Shown here piece after piece: positions 11,421-25,080 of a stretch of 64,000 nt of DNA. The stretch is from contig JALDNG010000008.1 of NCBI GenBank assembly GCA_024349245.1, forward strand, positions 750,001 through 814,000, written 5' to 3'. Every line of letters begins with the position of its first letter. Within the stretch, counting starts at the first letter, position 1. Under the pieces are notes generated by a model that had not been told where the DNA came from, did not search any database, and saw only the letters and a program-made list of their open reading frames with translations. The stretch is from Neodontobutis hainanensis. Lineage: Eukaryota > Chordata > Actinopteri > Gobiiformes > Odontobutidae. The translations under genes were made by a program, and so were the position numbers.

Positions 11421-14400
11421 TATTTTGAAGCATGATTTAGTCAGAGTCAGTTTTTCTCATATATATATATATATATAACAACATACTTTCTCTTACCCAT
11501 TTGTATCTCCTAACTCAGCCATGCATTGTGGTTTCAGACTGTTCTTTTCTAGCAGTGTTAAATGTATTAAGATTACTTTCAAAGTGTGATATCCTTTAAT
11601 TGCTGCTGCAGTCTCAGAAACATATTTAACAGCAACCACTGTTGAGTAAACAACTCTCTTTAGTAACTTCAAAAGCCTCAAATAGTCATACATGCCTCAC
11701 CTGAATGCTACATTAGCAGAAGAGGATATAATCTGTTAGTCTGTCTGTATCACTCTGATGGGATTTGGTGTGGTGACTTGCAAGTGGTGGGAATTATACA
11801 GTGAGCCTCAACACAGCAGCATCATACTGCTGCTCTGCCTCTTCTGGCCTTTTTGCACTTCAGACAAAGTAAACTTAGTAATAAAAAGCTTGAAGTAATT
11901 CAGGGGGTATTTTAGTAAAAGATTGTTCAAACCACACCTTCAAAATCCGCCTAATTCATTCTCCTCTTTTTTTATTTGCAAGTGATGTACGACGTATGAG
12001 GACATTGTCTAGTACTAATGCCATATTAATCAAACCTAAGTCCAAAGACTGTACACATTGTAGGACTCAGTCAAGGATATTTAATCTTTTCAAAGTAAAG
12101 ACAACAGTTGTGAATTCAAGAAAACCCTAAAGACTATAATACCACTTTAGGTTCACTCGGTTTATTGACATGCCGTGTTGTATGAACAGTCCATTCAGCT
12201 CATTTCAAACATTAAAAAAAATAAAAAATTATAAATACAATTTATTATCAAACTTCAGTGGAGGGTTAGAGAAACCCTTTTAACATGAGAGCAATGCAAT
12301 ATTGTTGAACAAATAGCTAAGTGCTGCAGATTTACTCAATGAACACTTGTTCATGTGGAGCAGTGTGCACTCCTTTTGACACTGTGACCCTTTTCAGACA
12401 GTACTCCCTCAGATACAGTCCCTTCGATGTGGAAATGGTGCAAATACAAGAACAAACCAAGTCAGTATAAAAATCTATCCTCAAAGTTAATTCTTCTCCA
12501 CGTACAGGGCTCTAAATTGAGCAAAAATAGACTTTTCTCTGCCTCCTACATCATGTGTAGCAGCTACTTCTCAAAGTGTCAAATGCCGTCACCTTTTGCA
12601 GCTAAACATTTAAGGCTCACTTGTATTGTTGTTCTCTATGTATTTTTTAAATAAAAATATTGCTACAGAGGTTACATTTTGATGCTTACACTGTGTAACA
12701 TAAAAGTGTTTGGAGCTGTAATAGTGTTTCAGTTTCCATTTATGGACTTTCATTGCCTCTGAACTGAAGCTCATATCTGTATTCCCATCTCAGGGTGCTT
12801 ATATGGAACTTTATGTAGTGTTATAATTGTCTGGTACAGTTTATTAAATACCATATAAGGGATTATGAAGACATGTCAAAGGGGTATTTTGTATATTAGT
12901 GTGGTTTTTAATGTGTTCTATGTTGGTGATGTAAACAATGTGCATTTTTATATTCAATAGAAATGACAACCCTTCCACAATCAGCAGCTTATGACTGGAT
13001 TAGAGAACATTTGTTGCTTTTGTAAGAGTTGCTGAGAAATTACAAAGAGCCACAACACAGAATAATAAATAAACACAGCAGTACAATACATGGACTGCAA
13101 ATGACAACCATTGAGAAATGCATAGATGAGCTGCAAACGTTAGTGAAAATGTTCTTTTTTATTTTATTTACAATTAACAATATCATAACTACCTTAAACA
13201 TTATTATGTGTAATTATAGGAATATTTAATTTGCAGCTCATCCTTCTTTAATTTCCAAATATAGGTTATGCGTTTGTTAGTGTCGTCTCTATCTGAGCAC
13301 TTTTAATGAAGATGCCACACTATGTGCAATAAACTTTTTTTTGCCATGGTATTGTCAGAAAAATGATATTAGGAAGCTCAAGAGAGGAAGGTTATTTATT
13401 TATTTATCTTTTAAATGTCTAAAGAAGAAATATGAAACTGAAACCAGATTCTTTCCATTTTAACCAATTTTTATTTTTATTTTATTTTTTGTTAAATAAG
13501 TACATTTTGAATACATGGCAAATATTATTCAGTTCTTTTGTGCTTTAAACTATTTTGTTTGCCTCACTGGTCATCTGGCCACCTACAATAAAAGTCAAAT
13601 GGTTTGATAATCAGATTTTGGAAATAGCGTATGCAGCAAATTCTTTGGTTTAGTAACAAATTGTGTAGTGGTCAGTGACACTCTTGTGGCCTATAAGTAG
13701 GTTTGTTCAAATCCCCGATGAAGCAACTCCAGCCACAGTCTATCTGTGCCAGTCCCAAGCCTGGGTAATTGTAGAGGGTTGCACCAGGAATCCAGTATCC
13801 GGTATCAAAACATTGCCAAGCTACTCATGCAAAGTTCTTCTCTGTGGCAACACCTGGATAGGGATAAGCCGAAAGGCACTTACTAAGTAGGTTTTAATAA
13901 TAGTTATGAACAGTACAAGTCACAATTTGATACATTTACATAAAAACAGATGTCAGATTTATGCTCTCTTAACTTGAGTATTTTGGCTACATAACACGGG
14001 TAAACAGGTTGAACATTGTGTCTACTGTTCTATATCAATGGGATTAACCTCTGTTTTCGGGAACAACAGTTGCCAAGTGCATCTAAAACAGCTGGTTGCT
14101 TACTTAGCATGTGTTGCATCACTGCGTCTTTTATTGTTTACTTGATAAAGTCCTAACATTCAAAGGCAAAATGTACAGAGACATAGATCAATACAAAAAA
14201 AAGATGTTCAGTCACACTAATATTAATCTAAGTGAGCGTTGTGCACAGAAAAAGAAAAAAATATATTTATGGTGTGGATAAGGTATTGTGTTGCTTGTTA
14301 CAGAGTATACATATGAAGAGGAAGGGATTGTAGCAACATACATAAGATTATAATAATCTTATAAAATCTCAAAGTGGGGAATGTTTTAGATGCACTTGCA

Positions 14401-17400
14401 GGGCAAATGCTTTCATTCAAACCAAAGACATGAACAGACCTGAATACAGCCCTTTGTAGACCTGCACTCATTTCATTCAAAAGCACTGCCTTACAGGTTA
14501 CGTCTATACTATAAAAATATAACGGCCATATTTATTTGTATTTATTTATTTATTTACATTAAAGTCTATTCCATTTAGAAAAAAAAAGCCTCCGTAGTGC
14601 TTTTTTCATGTGTAAAAAATGCCCTTTGCAGGATCCCACAGATGTTCATAAACAGAACCTGCAGGCAGGGTGATATGTTGCCCAAGCGGAAGAGCAAATA
14701 CTGTGTTTTTTCTTTCCGCTTTGTGTTTACTCTCTGTGTACCCAACAGTTAACTTATGTAACTGTTCATTTATGTCCCCAGTCTTTCTATTTCCTTCTAC
14801 TGAATGGGGCTTCGAGAGTTGCAGTGTTCTAGGGCACAAGCTCACATTATTAGTATTTGGGACAGTCATATTAACAATACCTCACTAGGCTTTTTAAAAG
14901 CTACAGTCATAGAAAACAGAAACAGTGAAACAATGGATCATTGGCAGGCAAGGAAGCTGGTATAATACTGACAACTTTCTTGAGAAAACCCTTGACATTT
15001 TGTTCCAGCAATCCTCTATGTTCAATAGTACTTTGCTAATTGTTAGCACTTTCAGGTTTTAACTTTTTCCTATTCCAAACTAAGTTTTGGCAACATCTGC
15101 CACTAAAGCCCATGGTAAGTTTATGCAATTGTTATAAAAATATAAGAATGATCATATGTCTTTATTATTTACTATTATGGCCAACAAATATGTTAGCACA
15201 CAGACACACTAAAGCATTTTTAACTCTTCTATATTAAGTGGCAAGTGGAACAGCATTATAAATGTGTATGTATAGTGTCAATAAACGTTGCCTCCAAAAT
15301 AAACACAGTGAGCGGTGAAGGGTGTCACACTGTTTCCCTTTGAAGAAGTATAAAAGCCAAGGTCTGTGAGTGCGCTGAGGCTAATCATTCTGAGTGCTGT
15401 ACTCAAATGAGTTGACACACTCCCAAATGTCAATACGTTGTTGCTTACACCCTGCCTTGCCTCTATGCACAACCTCCTAAGAGACATTCCCTTGTATTCA
15501 GGGGCTCGAGAGGTGCTTTTATTCTTTCTGTTATCTATTTAATTTACCACTAGTGTGATCATTCTTTGTCTTTGGCATCTCTTATCGCAGTGTGACATGC
15601 ATAAGGGTTACAAGTGCTGTTGCTGTTGTACATTATTTGCTTCTTATTTCAACAAAAAAATACATGTTTTATGATGTATAAGGGCACAGTGTAAAACAAA
15701 CTTTTCAAACATCAGTGTGAATGAATCTGTCTGGAAATGTGTAGCTTCCTTTACGCCACATGATGTGTCTTCTGTTCAAAGTCCAGAGGCATGAATGTGC
15801 ATGCTTGTCCGATGTTGTTTATGATGAGGGGTTTTATTTTTTAAATGTGACTAACAGACGTGGGGCAGGGCTCTGTGATCATACCGTGAGGTTTATCTTA
15901 GTAACAAACCAAAGGGAAAACTGTGGAATGTAATGGTGTCTGACATTTCAGTTTGGCTCAAATGTGAGCTGAGCCTCATCAAAAAAAACTTTGTGTTAAA
16001 AAATGTGCATTATGTGTACAGTTTTCCTGAAACACAATATGATGGAAAATAAATATGAATAAACATACTTTGTAATAGTGACTCATTTATGATCTAACTA
16101 CTGCTCAGAGGGGACAGAGGTACATTTAGCCCAAGTAGAGTTGAGATTAAGGTCTAATGGCAGTTTGAAGCTGTAAACCCTAACAAGTTGATGCAACTCA
16201 ATAATTTTAAGTAATAATCATTTGTTTTTGTTGTTGAGGTTGTTAATAAACAGTGCATCTTTAAGTACCTGTTACTAAATAATTTTATGCTATTTTAACC
16301 TTATTATTAAAATGTATTTCAAAAAAGGTAAAGATAACATATTTGTTTAATATCTCTAACATTTATCAATAACTCAATAAGTTTAACAAACCATTAAATT
16401 GCTTTCAACATAAAAAAATATAATGTTAATACTTAACTTTACATTGTCAGTACATAAAATAAAACTTCTCTAATGCATCCACCTCCATTTCCCATCTATA
16501 AACAGAGCTTATCTTAACAAATATATATTAAATCACAAGTTAACATAATAATGCTGCTGTTAAATGCTGTCTGCTAAGATAAATATCAAACTGCATTGTG
16601 CGTTTGAGGTTTCACTAAATGGAAAATCAAAATCAAACAGCACATAATTAATAACGGGTTGATTTTTGGACACTTCATCATACTCAGAGCAAAAGAGTAA
16701 TCATGGGTAATAAAGATGTGAAACAACTCTAGACAACAAACTAAGCAGATGCTGTCATTTTGCTATTAATGTGGGGCTTCAGTATAATCAGTCATAATTG
16801 CCAAACCCCACTCTTCATTTGAATATGAATATGTAATTACACCAGTTTCTGTTACCACCTCATCTCTTGTAAAAATAGGTTTAGTTAGTATTTTACATCT
16901 TAGAAAGTTCACATTGTGTAAACTAGGCCTTTTTACTACAAGGATTCAACACCTACTGCCATTTACAAATAATTAAATAAATGAATAAAAGGGCAGTTGC
17001 ATTGAATCTAATGAACAGATTAACAAAAATAATCCCAGACTGATTTTGTTAATCCATTCAGACCAGTAATAATATAAAATCATTTCATTACACTTAGGCT
17101 AAAGCTGGGATTATAGCACACTTTTATTAAACTCTGTATTTAATCAAGATGTAATGAATGGTAAATATATATTAGTCTTTAATTAACTTTTAATTAAATC
17201 CAGGATTTGGTTTAGCTTTGGACACAAAGATGCAGCGGACAGCATCTGAACCCAAATGGCCCATCGACACACTGACCTCTTCACATTTAAGAAGTATTTA
17301 AAGTTTTCTCAGCAGTGAGTCAGCCAGCTTTTAGAAAAACACCAAATAAAAACTAACTAACAATCCACTAAGAATACCAAATTATCAGTTATCTACACTT

Positions 17401-20250
17401 GGACACACATTATACCCACAAGATATTTATTTGTTGGTTAAAGATGAAACAAAAATACACTTTTAAGTTTTGTATTCCTTCTGTATAATTTATCTGTGAG
17501 TCATACTATGATCAAAAGGACCATCTAACGAAAGTGTAATTGGGTTTTATGATGGAAAAGATAAAGGTTTTCCTGTCAAACATACAGTCAAAATGGCAAT
17601 AATAAATCCTAGGTAATGTAAAAAGTGTTCTCTTTTGCAGAATTTTAAGATCACATGACACATACAGTGCACCTGTTGGATGCTATATAGGTGGGCTGCA
17701 TCTCCTTCTCACTGTAACCAATATGATTGTAACAGGATTCTGAAGGCTCCTGGAATGAGATTTTGTTAAACTGTATCCTTTTGTATTCAGTCCATTGTCT
17801 GTTTTCTCTTTCATTAGTCAGAAGGAAGTTGGAAACAGACATATTCATTCAGTCTCTTTGGCAGAGTATTCCTTTCATCAGTTTGTTTATTGTGAGAAAG
17901 ATTAAAACAAATATCCCATGTTTTTAACTGTGCACCATCTGTTGTGTAGGAAATATTTTACATTTCTCTTGCATATTTTGTTCAGTAGTAATACGGTAGT
18001 ATACATCATTGGGATGTTTATGGAAGTACAATGTAATTCTTGGACGTTGTTGATTAAAAAATACTAACCAGCCATCTTGAGATTTAGTTATTTTGCCTGC
18101 AACATCAAATTACACTTTAAAAGAGCTGACTGTTTATCAAAACAGACATATAAACTAAAATGACAGTAAACGTGTTGAGAGGTATTCTCTCAGAAAGTAG
18201 GCACCCGTTGATGATACGGAAAAGTCTTATTAGGTTGTGGTAAAATATCTTCCCAGAAACATGCAGGAGAGAAACATCCAAAAGTATGGAGTATAATCGT
18301 ACAGATGATAGTTATTTTCTTTGCTGAACAGCAGTCATGGCGTGCCACTTCAAACCTTCACCTTTGAATGACTGTACTTTGCAAGTGGCAGAAGTAAACA
18401 CTGCAACTACAGGAGTCATCTGTGCGCTCTTTACCGAGGGCTAAAGCTCCACATCTCTATGATGTACATAAGCCAACCCTGTTGTTGTCATGACAACAGA
18501 TGCTGCATGCACACCAGCCTCCTTCACCAACAGAATCTACTGGGATGGATAAAAGGACCTGTAAGATGGCCAAACATTTATTGGCATTTTGCAGTGATCA
18601 GATGGAAACTCTCCCATGAATACTATAGGTTCATTTATATATATATATATAATTTTGCTAATTGTATGAGAAACATTCATACCTCCTTCTCACGACACAG
18701 TATATTTAGTATTGTTATTAAAATCCACTGAAACATTCAGTTTTTCCTGGACTAATTAAAAGCATTCACTCCCCACGTCAGGCCCTTGTTAGGGTCTCTG
18801 CTGTCTCCATCAAAAGTAAAATGATTGGTGTCTAAAATGTGTCCAGTGGCTATTCATTTCTTAGTCTGTTTAAAGGATTTTTGATTAATTTTGAGGTTGA
18901 GGAGGAATTTGCTACAACAGGACAGTCACCTAAATGCACCACTTCTGGCTCCCTACAGATCCTTGTCAAGCCATCTCTTGACATTCAATTAATTACAACT
19001 GTGAGTGAAATGAGCAAGGAATAGTATTTTTACTTGAGTGTTCATTTTTTACATAGCGTTTAAAGCAAACAAAGATTTAGAAAAAGTGAAAAAAAAGAGA
19101 GAAAATATGCCTGGACATTGTGCATCAGAACAGTATTACATTGCTTCTGGTAATGGGTTTGATCATTGACTTGTAAATCACTTTATAGGTTCAGTTTCTT
19201 TCCTTCGCTTTAAGTTCTGTTTTACAAAGTAGGTGTGCTCTGGAGGTCGTCCACCACTGACCAGAGCCACACTTCAGAGACTCCTCCACAGCCCTTGAGC
19301 CAAACGACTAATGTGTGTGGGCGTTTGGAGGCGGCAGCCAGCGCACTACAAGCTGCTCTTGGGAGATCAGGATTCAACGCATATTATTATAGCATTCCCA
19401 GTGGTTAAGGAGATGTTCCAAACTCCCGACTCTGAAACAACACTACCTTCAGGCGGGTTGGTAAATCGAATATATGAGATGCATATTTGTTTGTCAGTCT
19501 GTCGCAGAAGCATACATGAAACTCCTTAAGGAGACTTTGTGGACTTGGAGGCGATCAACCTCATCTTCATAAAGACTAGAAACCCTGTATGAATTTGGTT
19601 GAGAAGACTTTAATTTAGATAATGTCCTTTATTATTCTTTTCCTTTTTAGACAAAGAACTCAGATAAAGTCTTACTAGTAATTCATGAGACCATTTTGAT
19701 GTTCTATAAGTATAATTTTCAAAGAATTGACAGTTCCCACTCAAGTGCAGTTTTTGAGGATTTTGTCAGAATGTCAATAAGACGTCAAGTTGCTTTTGTA
19801 TTTTCATTCTTTTGTTCCTTGTATAATTTACCTCACCTTACCTTCACCTAAATCTGATCAGCTGGTGCCACATGAGAGTCATTTCTCTCAAATGTTTTAC
19901 TTTTTGTGTTTTGTGCAGAAAAAGATTTTTTCTGACTGCAACCAGGCTCCCCAAAAAATCTAAAAGTCATTGTTACAGGGCTAGTGTTTAGAATAAAACC
20001 AACAGGGGGAAATGGCAAAATGAATGTTAAAGCTTGCCAGAACATAAAAAATATATACATTACATATATTTTACTATGCACATTTTGTTCAGTTTGCACT
20101 TTGTCAGATTAGTTTGACTAGATTCTATTTTTTTCAAGAAAGAGAAATGCGTTATTGTGTTATTTTAATGTCACTATGAACTTAAAAAGATTTGTTACTT
20201 GTTTCCTGAAAATGTGTTTCTTCAGCCTTTTCACTCAGAAAAACCTATAT
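11421..20250. other. Gene-free AT-rich DNA
   Basis: I see no supportable exon in these 8.8 kb. The only structured pieces are a TA run at about 11458-11477, a degraded repeat-like segment at 13735-13890 (listed separately), a short TA run near 18640 and scattered A/T homopolymers. ORFs are 60-90 codons and look random. Confidence 0.6.
13735..13890 (+). repeat. Degenerate interspersed-repeat remnant
   Basis: The segment has the order of words common in a dispersed fish repeat: a GGGTTGCACCAGGAATCC stretch, then GTATCAAAACATTGCCAA, then TGTGGCAACACCTGG and AAGCCGAAAGGCAC. I recognise this as the type of 3' end found on many fish non-LTR elements, but the copy is diverged and I cannot name the family with confidence. 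Confidence 0.4.
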
Positions 20251-20425
20251 AATTATAGGTGGGCGCAGTGGCTCAGCGGTAGAGTGGTTGTCCCTTAACT
20301 AAAAGGTTGGTGGTTCGATTCCCTCTTTGATTATACTGCCGTTGTGTCCAGTGGTGTTCCAGCTGTAACATTGGTGAAGTCTCTTTGGATAAAGGCAGCT
20401 ACATGAATAAATGTAAATATAAACT
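20251..20425 (+). mobile_element. tRNA-derived SINE
   Basis: A clear Pol III head is present: A box TGGCTCAGCGG at 20269-20279 and a perfect B box GGTTCGATTCC at 20312-20322. The body follows with TCTCTTTGGATAAAGGCAGC and an ATGAATAAATG tail, typical of fish SINEs. A second, oppositely oriented SINE fragment lies 60 bases downstream. The match to a working tRNA is poor beyond the boxes, so this is a SINE and not a tRNA gene. Confidence 0.75.
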
Positions 20426-20447
20426 TATTTTAAACAAAAGCTAAATT

Positions 20448-20478
20448 ATAGCTTTTGTTTAAAATAAACAAAAGCTAT
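20448..20478. repeat. Perfect 14-bp palindrome between two SINEs
   Basis: ATAGCTTTTGTTTA at 20448-20461 is followed after three A residues by its exact reverse complement at 20465-20478. A third related copy, TAAACAAAAGCT, sits at 20431-20442. The palindrome falls exactly between two SINE pieces of opposite orientation. Confidence 0.9.
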
Positions 20479-20483
20479 GGCAC

Positions 20484-20580
20484 TGGAGGCAAGGTGCCCA
20501 AGGACACAACAACAGTATGAACCGGGAGGCGGGAATCGAACTGTCAACCTTCCGACTATAGGGCAAAAAGTGTTGCAACC
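20484..20580 (-). mobile_element. tRNA-derived SINE fragment, inverted relative to its neighbour
   Basis: On the minus strand the segment reads as a SINE head. It has a B-box-like AGTTCGATTCC, then the common fish SINE body words GTTGTTGTGTCCTTGGGC and TTGCCTCCAGTG. It is shorter than the plus-strand SINE upstream. The 109-codon minus-strand ORF over it is a by-product. Confidence 0.6.
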
Positions 20581-23500
20581 GTCCCTGCTCTCCCCTACTA
20601 AAAGGTCCAAAAACACACTACACAGTTTCCACAAAAGAAATATATGAGTACTTTTGGGGGAGAATAAAGGACAAAGTTTAGAAAGTCCTAGTGATGTTAA
20701 AATGAGTAAAGTGCTTCTGAATTTCATCATTAGTGTCGCATTAGGCACAAAAGAAGAAGGACACACAAAATGCATGACTCAAGGTAAGTGAAGGTTTAAT
20801 AAACCAGTAAGTTTCAGCAGGCAATCTCAAGTTATTTATAAAAAAATAAATATATAAGTAAAAATAAATAAATAAAAAAACACAAAAGCACTTAAACATA
20901 CCACTGACCCAGGAGGACATGACAATCTGGCAGGGAACAATGGGGCAGAGGTGACTTTAAATACACCAAGGAGGGAAAGACAATTGGACACAAGTGAAAC
21001 TCATTAGGGTGGGGCAGGGAATCAAAGGGTGTAAGGCCGACACAGACCAGGAAGTAAAGTGATGAGGAAAAAGGTGAGTTACAAAATAAAACAGAAAATA
21101 AGAAAATTTACAGCATGACCTTAGGACTTGACAAGTAGAGAAACACTTTGAGGAGGCTATGACTAATCCTAAACATAATCAGATTCATGTTGCAGTCTTC
21201 AGTCTACTGCTATATTACTACCGTCTTACAGGAGATCATTTAACCACTGAGTTAGTCTTCACAATTAATAATCAATTAGAAGATGAAGTATGTACCATGA
21301 AGTGGTACTAACAGTGGGGAATATATACCTAAGAAGTTTTTTTTCCTCACTGTCATTCAATATTTGTTCAGGCATTATGAATAGAGAAAGAAGTTATTAT
21401 GCACCATGCCAGAGGAATACATGTTGAGCTGTGACACAGTCTGGATCGATGTGTCAGACATGCCCTCCACAACCAAATAAAAACTACTTCCTTCTATTTC
21501 ATGAACCATCATTTTTCATTGAATTAATATCCACAATGTTAAGATCAAATTATTTGCACTAAAAGTGTGTATTCTGTGATGCTTTACAGATACATTCAGC
21601 CGAGTATTAAGAGTGTTTCCCCGAGACACGTGCACAAGTGTGTTTTAACTGACAGCCCATCGCAGCTCTCCTAAATCAAATCTGCTCAGCAAAAGCAGTT
21701 CAGGAGGTGTCTTTGCTCACTGACTGGAAGGATTAAGGGTGACATCAAATGGTAATCTGTTCATTATTCTTCCTCTGATAAAATAAAAAAATAAAAAAAT
21801 AAAAAAAGATGACAAATTTTACAAGTTAGAAGAGAAAACACAGACACCAAACTCTGGAGTTAGTTTACTGGCTGCAAAAATAATGTGATTTTCCATTTGC
21901 AGTAAATTAGCTGATGCATAAACTGTTAAAGTCATCATCAGTGTTTGGCTATAATCATAACACTTATAGCATATTCATTTTATTTGACTGAATGACAATT
22001 TTAACAGTTTATGACCTACCTATAAAGATGAAAAAAGAAGCTTGCCTTTGTAGACCTGATACTAACTCATGGACATTCACAGTAAGAGTAGATATAAGAT
22101 ATCATTTCTTTTTGCCAGTGCATCCATGTGACATAGATATATCGGAGTAATTATGTAGTGAGTACTAGATGTTGGCAACAGTTCAAGTAAGTCATAGCAG
22201 CAGTGACAGCACTAAATTACATTCACCTACTCTGTCTTTGTGTTAGTCTTCTTCGCTCAGTTAATGCTTTGCCATGGGATCAGCACTATCCTTCAGTGAT
22301 TTGTGGAGCATATTGTCCTAAATGATGGCATTTTAACTGAACGTTTGTAATCATCTGCAAAGACACAAAAGTACACAAAACATTTTTCAATGTAAGATAC
22401 TGAGTTTTGTATCTGTTATGTTTACCACTAAATCCCAAAAGAAAGGTTTGTTATGCAAACAACATCCCAGTGGAGCACACAAGTGGTGCTATGGGGCATT
22501 GGAGCAAGTGGGTTGTTTATATTATTGTATTTTTTCATATTGAAACAAACCAGCTAAAAAGAAAAATATTTGTTAAATTATGCTACCAGATTTACACTTT
22601 TTTTGTTTTTCAGAAACAAACCTGAACACAAAATAATCTGTCTGGTTTGGTTAGCCAGCTCAAAGTTCTGCTACAGTTAGCGTTCACAATGGCATTATCA
22701 TCTGTGGACTAAACAACAAAGCAACCCACCAGAAGATACTAGCGATAAGTGGACAAAAGTAAGCTCTTTAGATATAATTTGTTGATCATTTGTTGACTAA
22801 TGAACATTTTAACACACCATAAATAAACTGGATAAATTGGATAAACAGAGCCACAGCCCCTGTCCAGGTGGTGTTAATGGAGTGGCTCATTTCATCTGAT
22901 GCTGCATTCCCATTATTTCCCAGACAGCCCCAGCCATTTTCTCCATATGTTGATTGGGCTTTAAATAATTACACCATGTTTGCACCATGTGGGAGGATGA
23001 GCGCTCAAGACTTAGATGCCATATGATAATGTTCCAATCCAGTAACAACAGAGAAAACCAGTGTTGGTTCAGTTACATATGGTTGGAAAGATGGTAAGTT
23101 GGTAAGATCCTGGACAATGGCCTGTTGGTTGCAGGGCGAAACCAAGCATCCCCCATTTCCTGTCAAATTCTTTCCTTATCAGCAAAAGCCCACAAATATA
23201 TATCTCTGAAAAGGACAATAATTCAAAAGTGTGGTTTGGTTTTGGCCAGTTGTCTAATTGGCTGCTCGTGGATAGCCTTTCACAGTCACAGCCATTTGAG
23301 CAGAATAAATCTGGCCACACTGAATCAAAGGTAAACTCCTGGCAAAACTAAACACACAACTGAGGAGAATTGCTCTGATTATAGCCGTCTGCAATCCACT
23401 AACCAGTGCTGGACCAGATGGATCATAAATATGCAATGTCCACTTCTTATCCTTTCTGTCTTTAGTTTGTCACAATGCAGACAGGCAGGTATTCACCAAG

Positions 23501-23731
23501 AGTAGTCCTCAATTGGCTTTTTCTTATGTGCACCTGGCAACACTCACTGCTGAATAGATTTTCACAAATGTAACTCAAATGATCTCTTATTACAGAATAA
23601 AATTGAATAATTTTTTTTTTCACTGGATTCAAATGCTGAGCTTTGAACATACAGTACATTAGTCCAGTTATACAGTCCATTACTTAATACATTTTCTTCA
23701 ATCTCTCAATTCATTTTTTTATAGCAAAAGT

Positions 23732-23733
<2 letters not shown>
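20581..23733. other. Gene-free DNA with possible repeat remnants
   Basis: No exon is supportable. Part of it (about 20780-21140) has the look of a dispersed repeat: AAGGTTTAATAAACC, then GACAATCTGGCAGGGAACA and GTGAAACTCATTAGGG. I cannot assign it to a family. A-rich TAAAAAA units occur near 21780-21806. The rest is unremarkable. Confidence 0.45.
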
Positions 23734-23778
<45 letters not shown>

Positions 23779-23841
23779 GAGTTTGTGTTAGGATTTGTGT
23801 GTGGTATCAAGATTTGTGTGTGTGTGTGTGTGTGTGCATGT

Positions 23842-23878
<37 letters not shown>

Positions 23879-24002
23879 TGTGTGTGTCTGTGTGTGTGTA
23901 TGTTAGAGTTTGTGTTAGGATTTGTGTGTATTTGTTAGGATTTGTGTGTGTGTGTTAGGATTTGTGTGTGTTTGTTAGGATTTGTGTGTGTGTGTGTTAA
24001 AA

Positions 24003-24073
<71 letters not shown>

Positions 24074-24109
24074 GGATTTGTGTTAGGATTTGTGTGTACG
24101 TGTTAATAG

Positions 24110-24163
<54 letters not shown>

Positions 24164-24290
24164 GGATTTGTGTTAGGATTTGTGTGTGTTTGTTAGGATT
24201 TGTGTGTGTGTTAGATTTGTGTGTGTGTGTGTGTGTTAGGATTTGTGTTAGGATTTGTGTGTGGTATCAAGATTTGCGTGTGCATCACAC
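23734..24290 (+). repeat. GT-rich mini/microsatellite, left arm of an inverted pair
   Basis: Long (GT)n runs are broken by the words TTAGGATTTGTG and TTAATAGTTCTG at irregular intervals. The same words in reverse complement make up the array at 24640-25080. The 108- and 73-codon Cys/Val ORFs here are simple-repeat translations, not genes. Confidence 0.9.
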
Positions 24291-24330
24291 AAATGCACAA
24301 CAGCTTAAAGAAACACTTTGTAACTTTTAG

Positions 24331-24344
24331 CCACTAGATGGCGC
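24331..24344 (+). promoter_or_regulatory. CTCF-type binding motif
   Basis: CCACTAGATGGCGC fits the core CTCF consensus CCASYAGRKGGCRS at every position. It lies in the spacer between the two mirrored GT/AC arrays. The preceding AAAGAAACACTTTGTAACTT resembles the TIR of the element at 10665, so the motif may have come with a repeat. Binding in vivo is untested. Confidence 0.45.
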
Positions 24345-24639
24345 AAATCTCTCTTCAGACTGTCTGTGTTGTTTGTTTCAGAGAAGAAACTATCCAAAAC
24401 ATGTCTTCTGAAACAGCGGGTCATTTTGATGCATTTTGTACAAATAAAAGTCTGCTAGGGTCCTGTGTATCAGCCTATTTCTCCTTCCTCTGTTTGAGCT
24501 CCTCAGCACCTCAGGAGAGGACCTGTGGTGTAATTCCATGCCACCGGGACAGTGAAATTATACATCATTTATGTCAGCGTTTTCTGTCCAGCTAAGGGTA
24601 CTGTGTCAGTGAAATAGGCATGATTCTACCAATTGTGTA

Positions 24640-25080
24640 ACACACACACACAAATCCTAACACACACACAGAACTCCTAACACACACACACACACACACA
24701 CACACAGAACTATTAACACGTACACACAACTCTTAACACGCACACACAAATCCTAACACACACACACACACAGAACTATTAACACGTACACACAACTCTT
24801 AACACGCACACCCAAATCCTAACACGCACACAGAACTCCTAACACACACACACAGAACTATTAACACGCACACACAACTCCTAACACACACACACACAAG
24901 TCTTAACACGCAAACACAAATCCTAACACGCACACAGAACTCCTAACACGCACACACAGAACTATTAACACGCACACACAACTCTTAACACGCACACACA
25001 AATCCTAACACGCACACAGCACTCTTAACACGCACACACAAATCCTAACACGCACACACAAATCTTAATACTGACAACTC
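24640..25080 (+). repeat. AC-rich minisatellite, right arm of an inverted pair
   Basis: An array of CA-rich units carries the words AAATCCTAACACG, AGAACTATTAACACG and AACTCTTAACACG. They are reverse complements of the words in the GT-rich arm at 23734-24290. A 30-base stretch at 24699-24728 is the exact inverse of 24091-24120. Confidence 0.9.

Noticed and set aside
20262..20330. Possible tRNA gene
   Set aside because: A and B boxes are present, but the tRNA cloverleaf is not restored and a SINE body follows. It is the head of a SINE.
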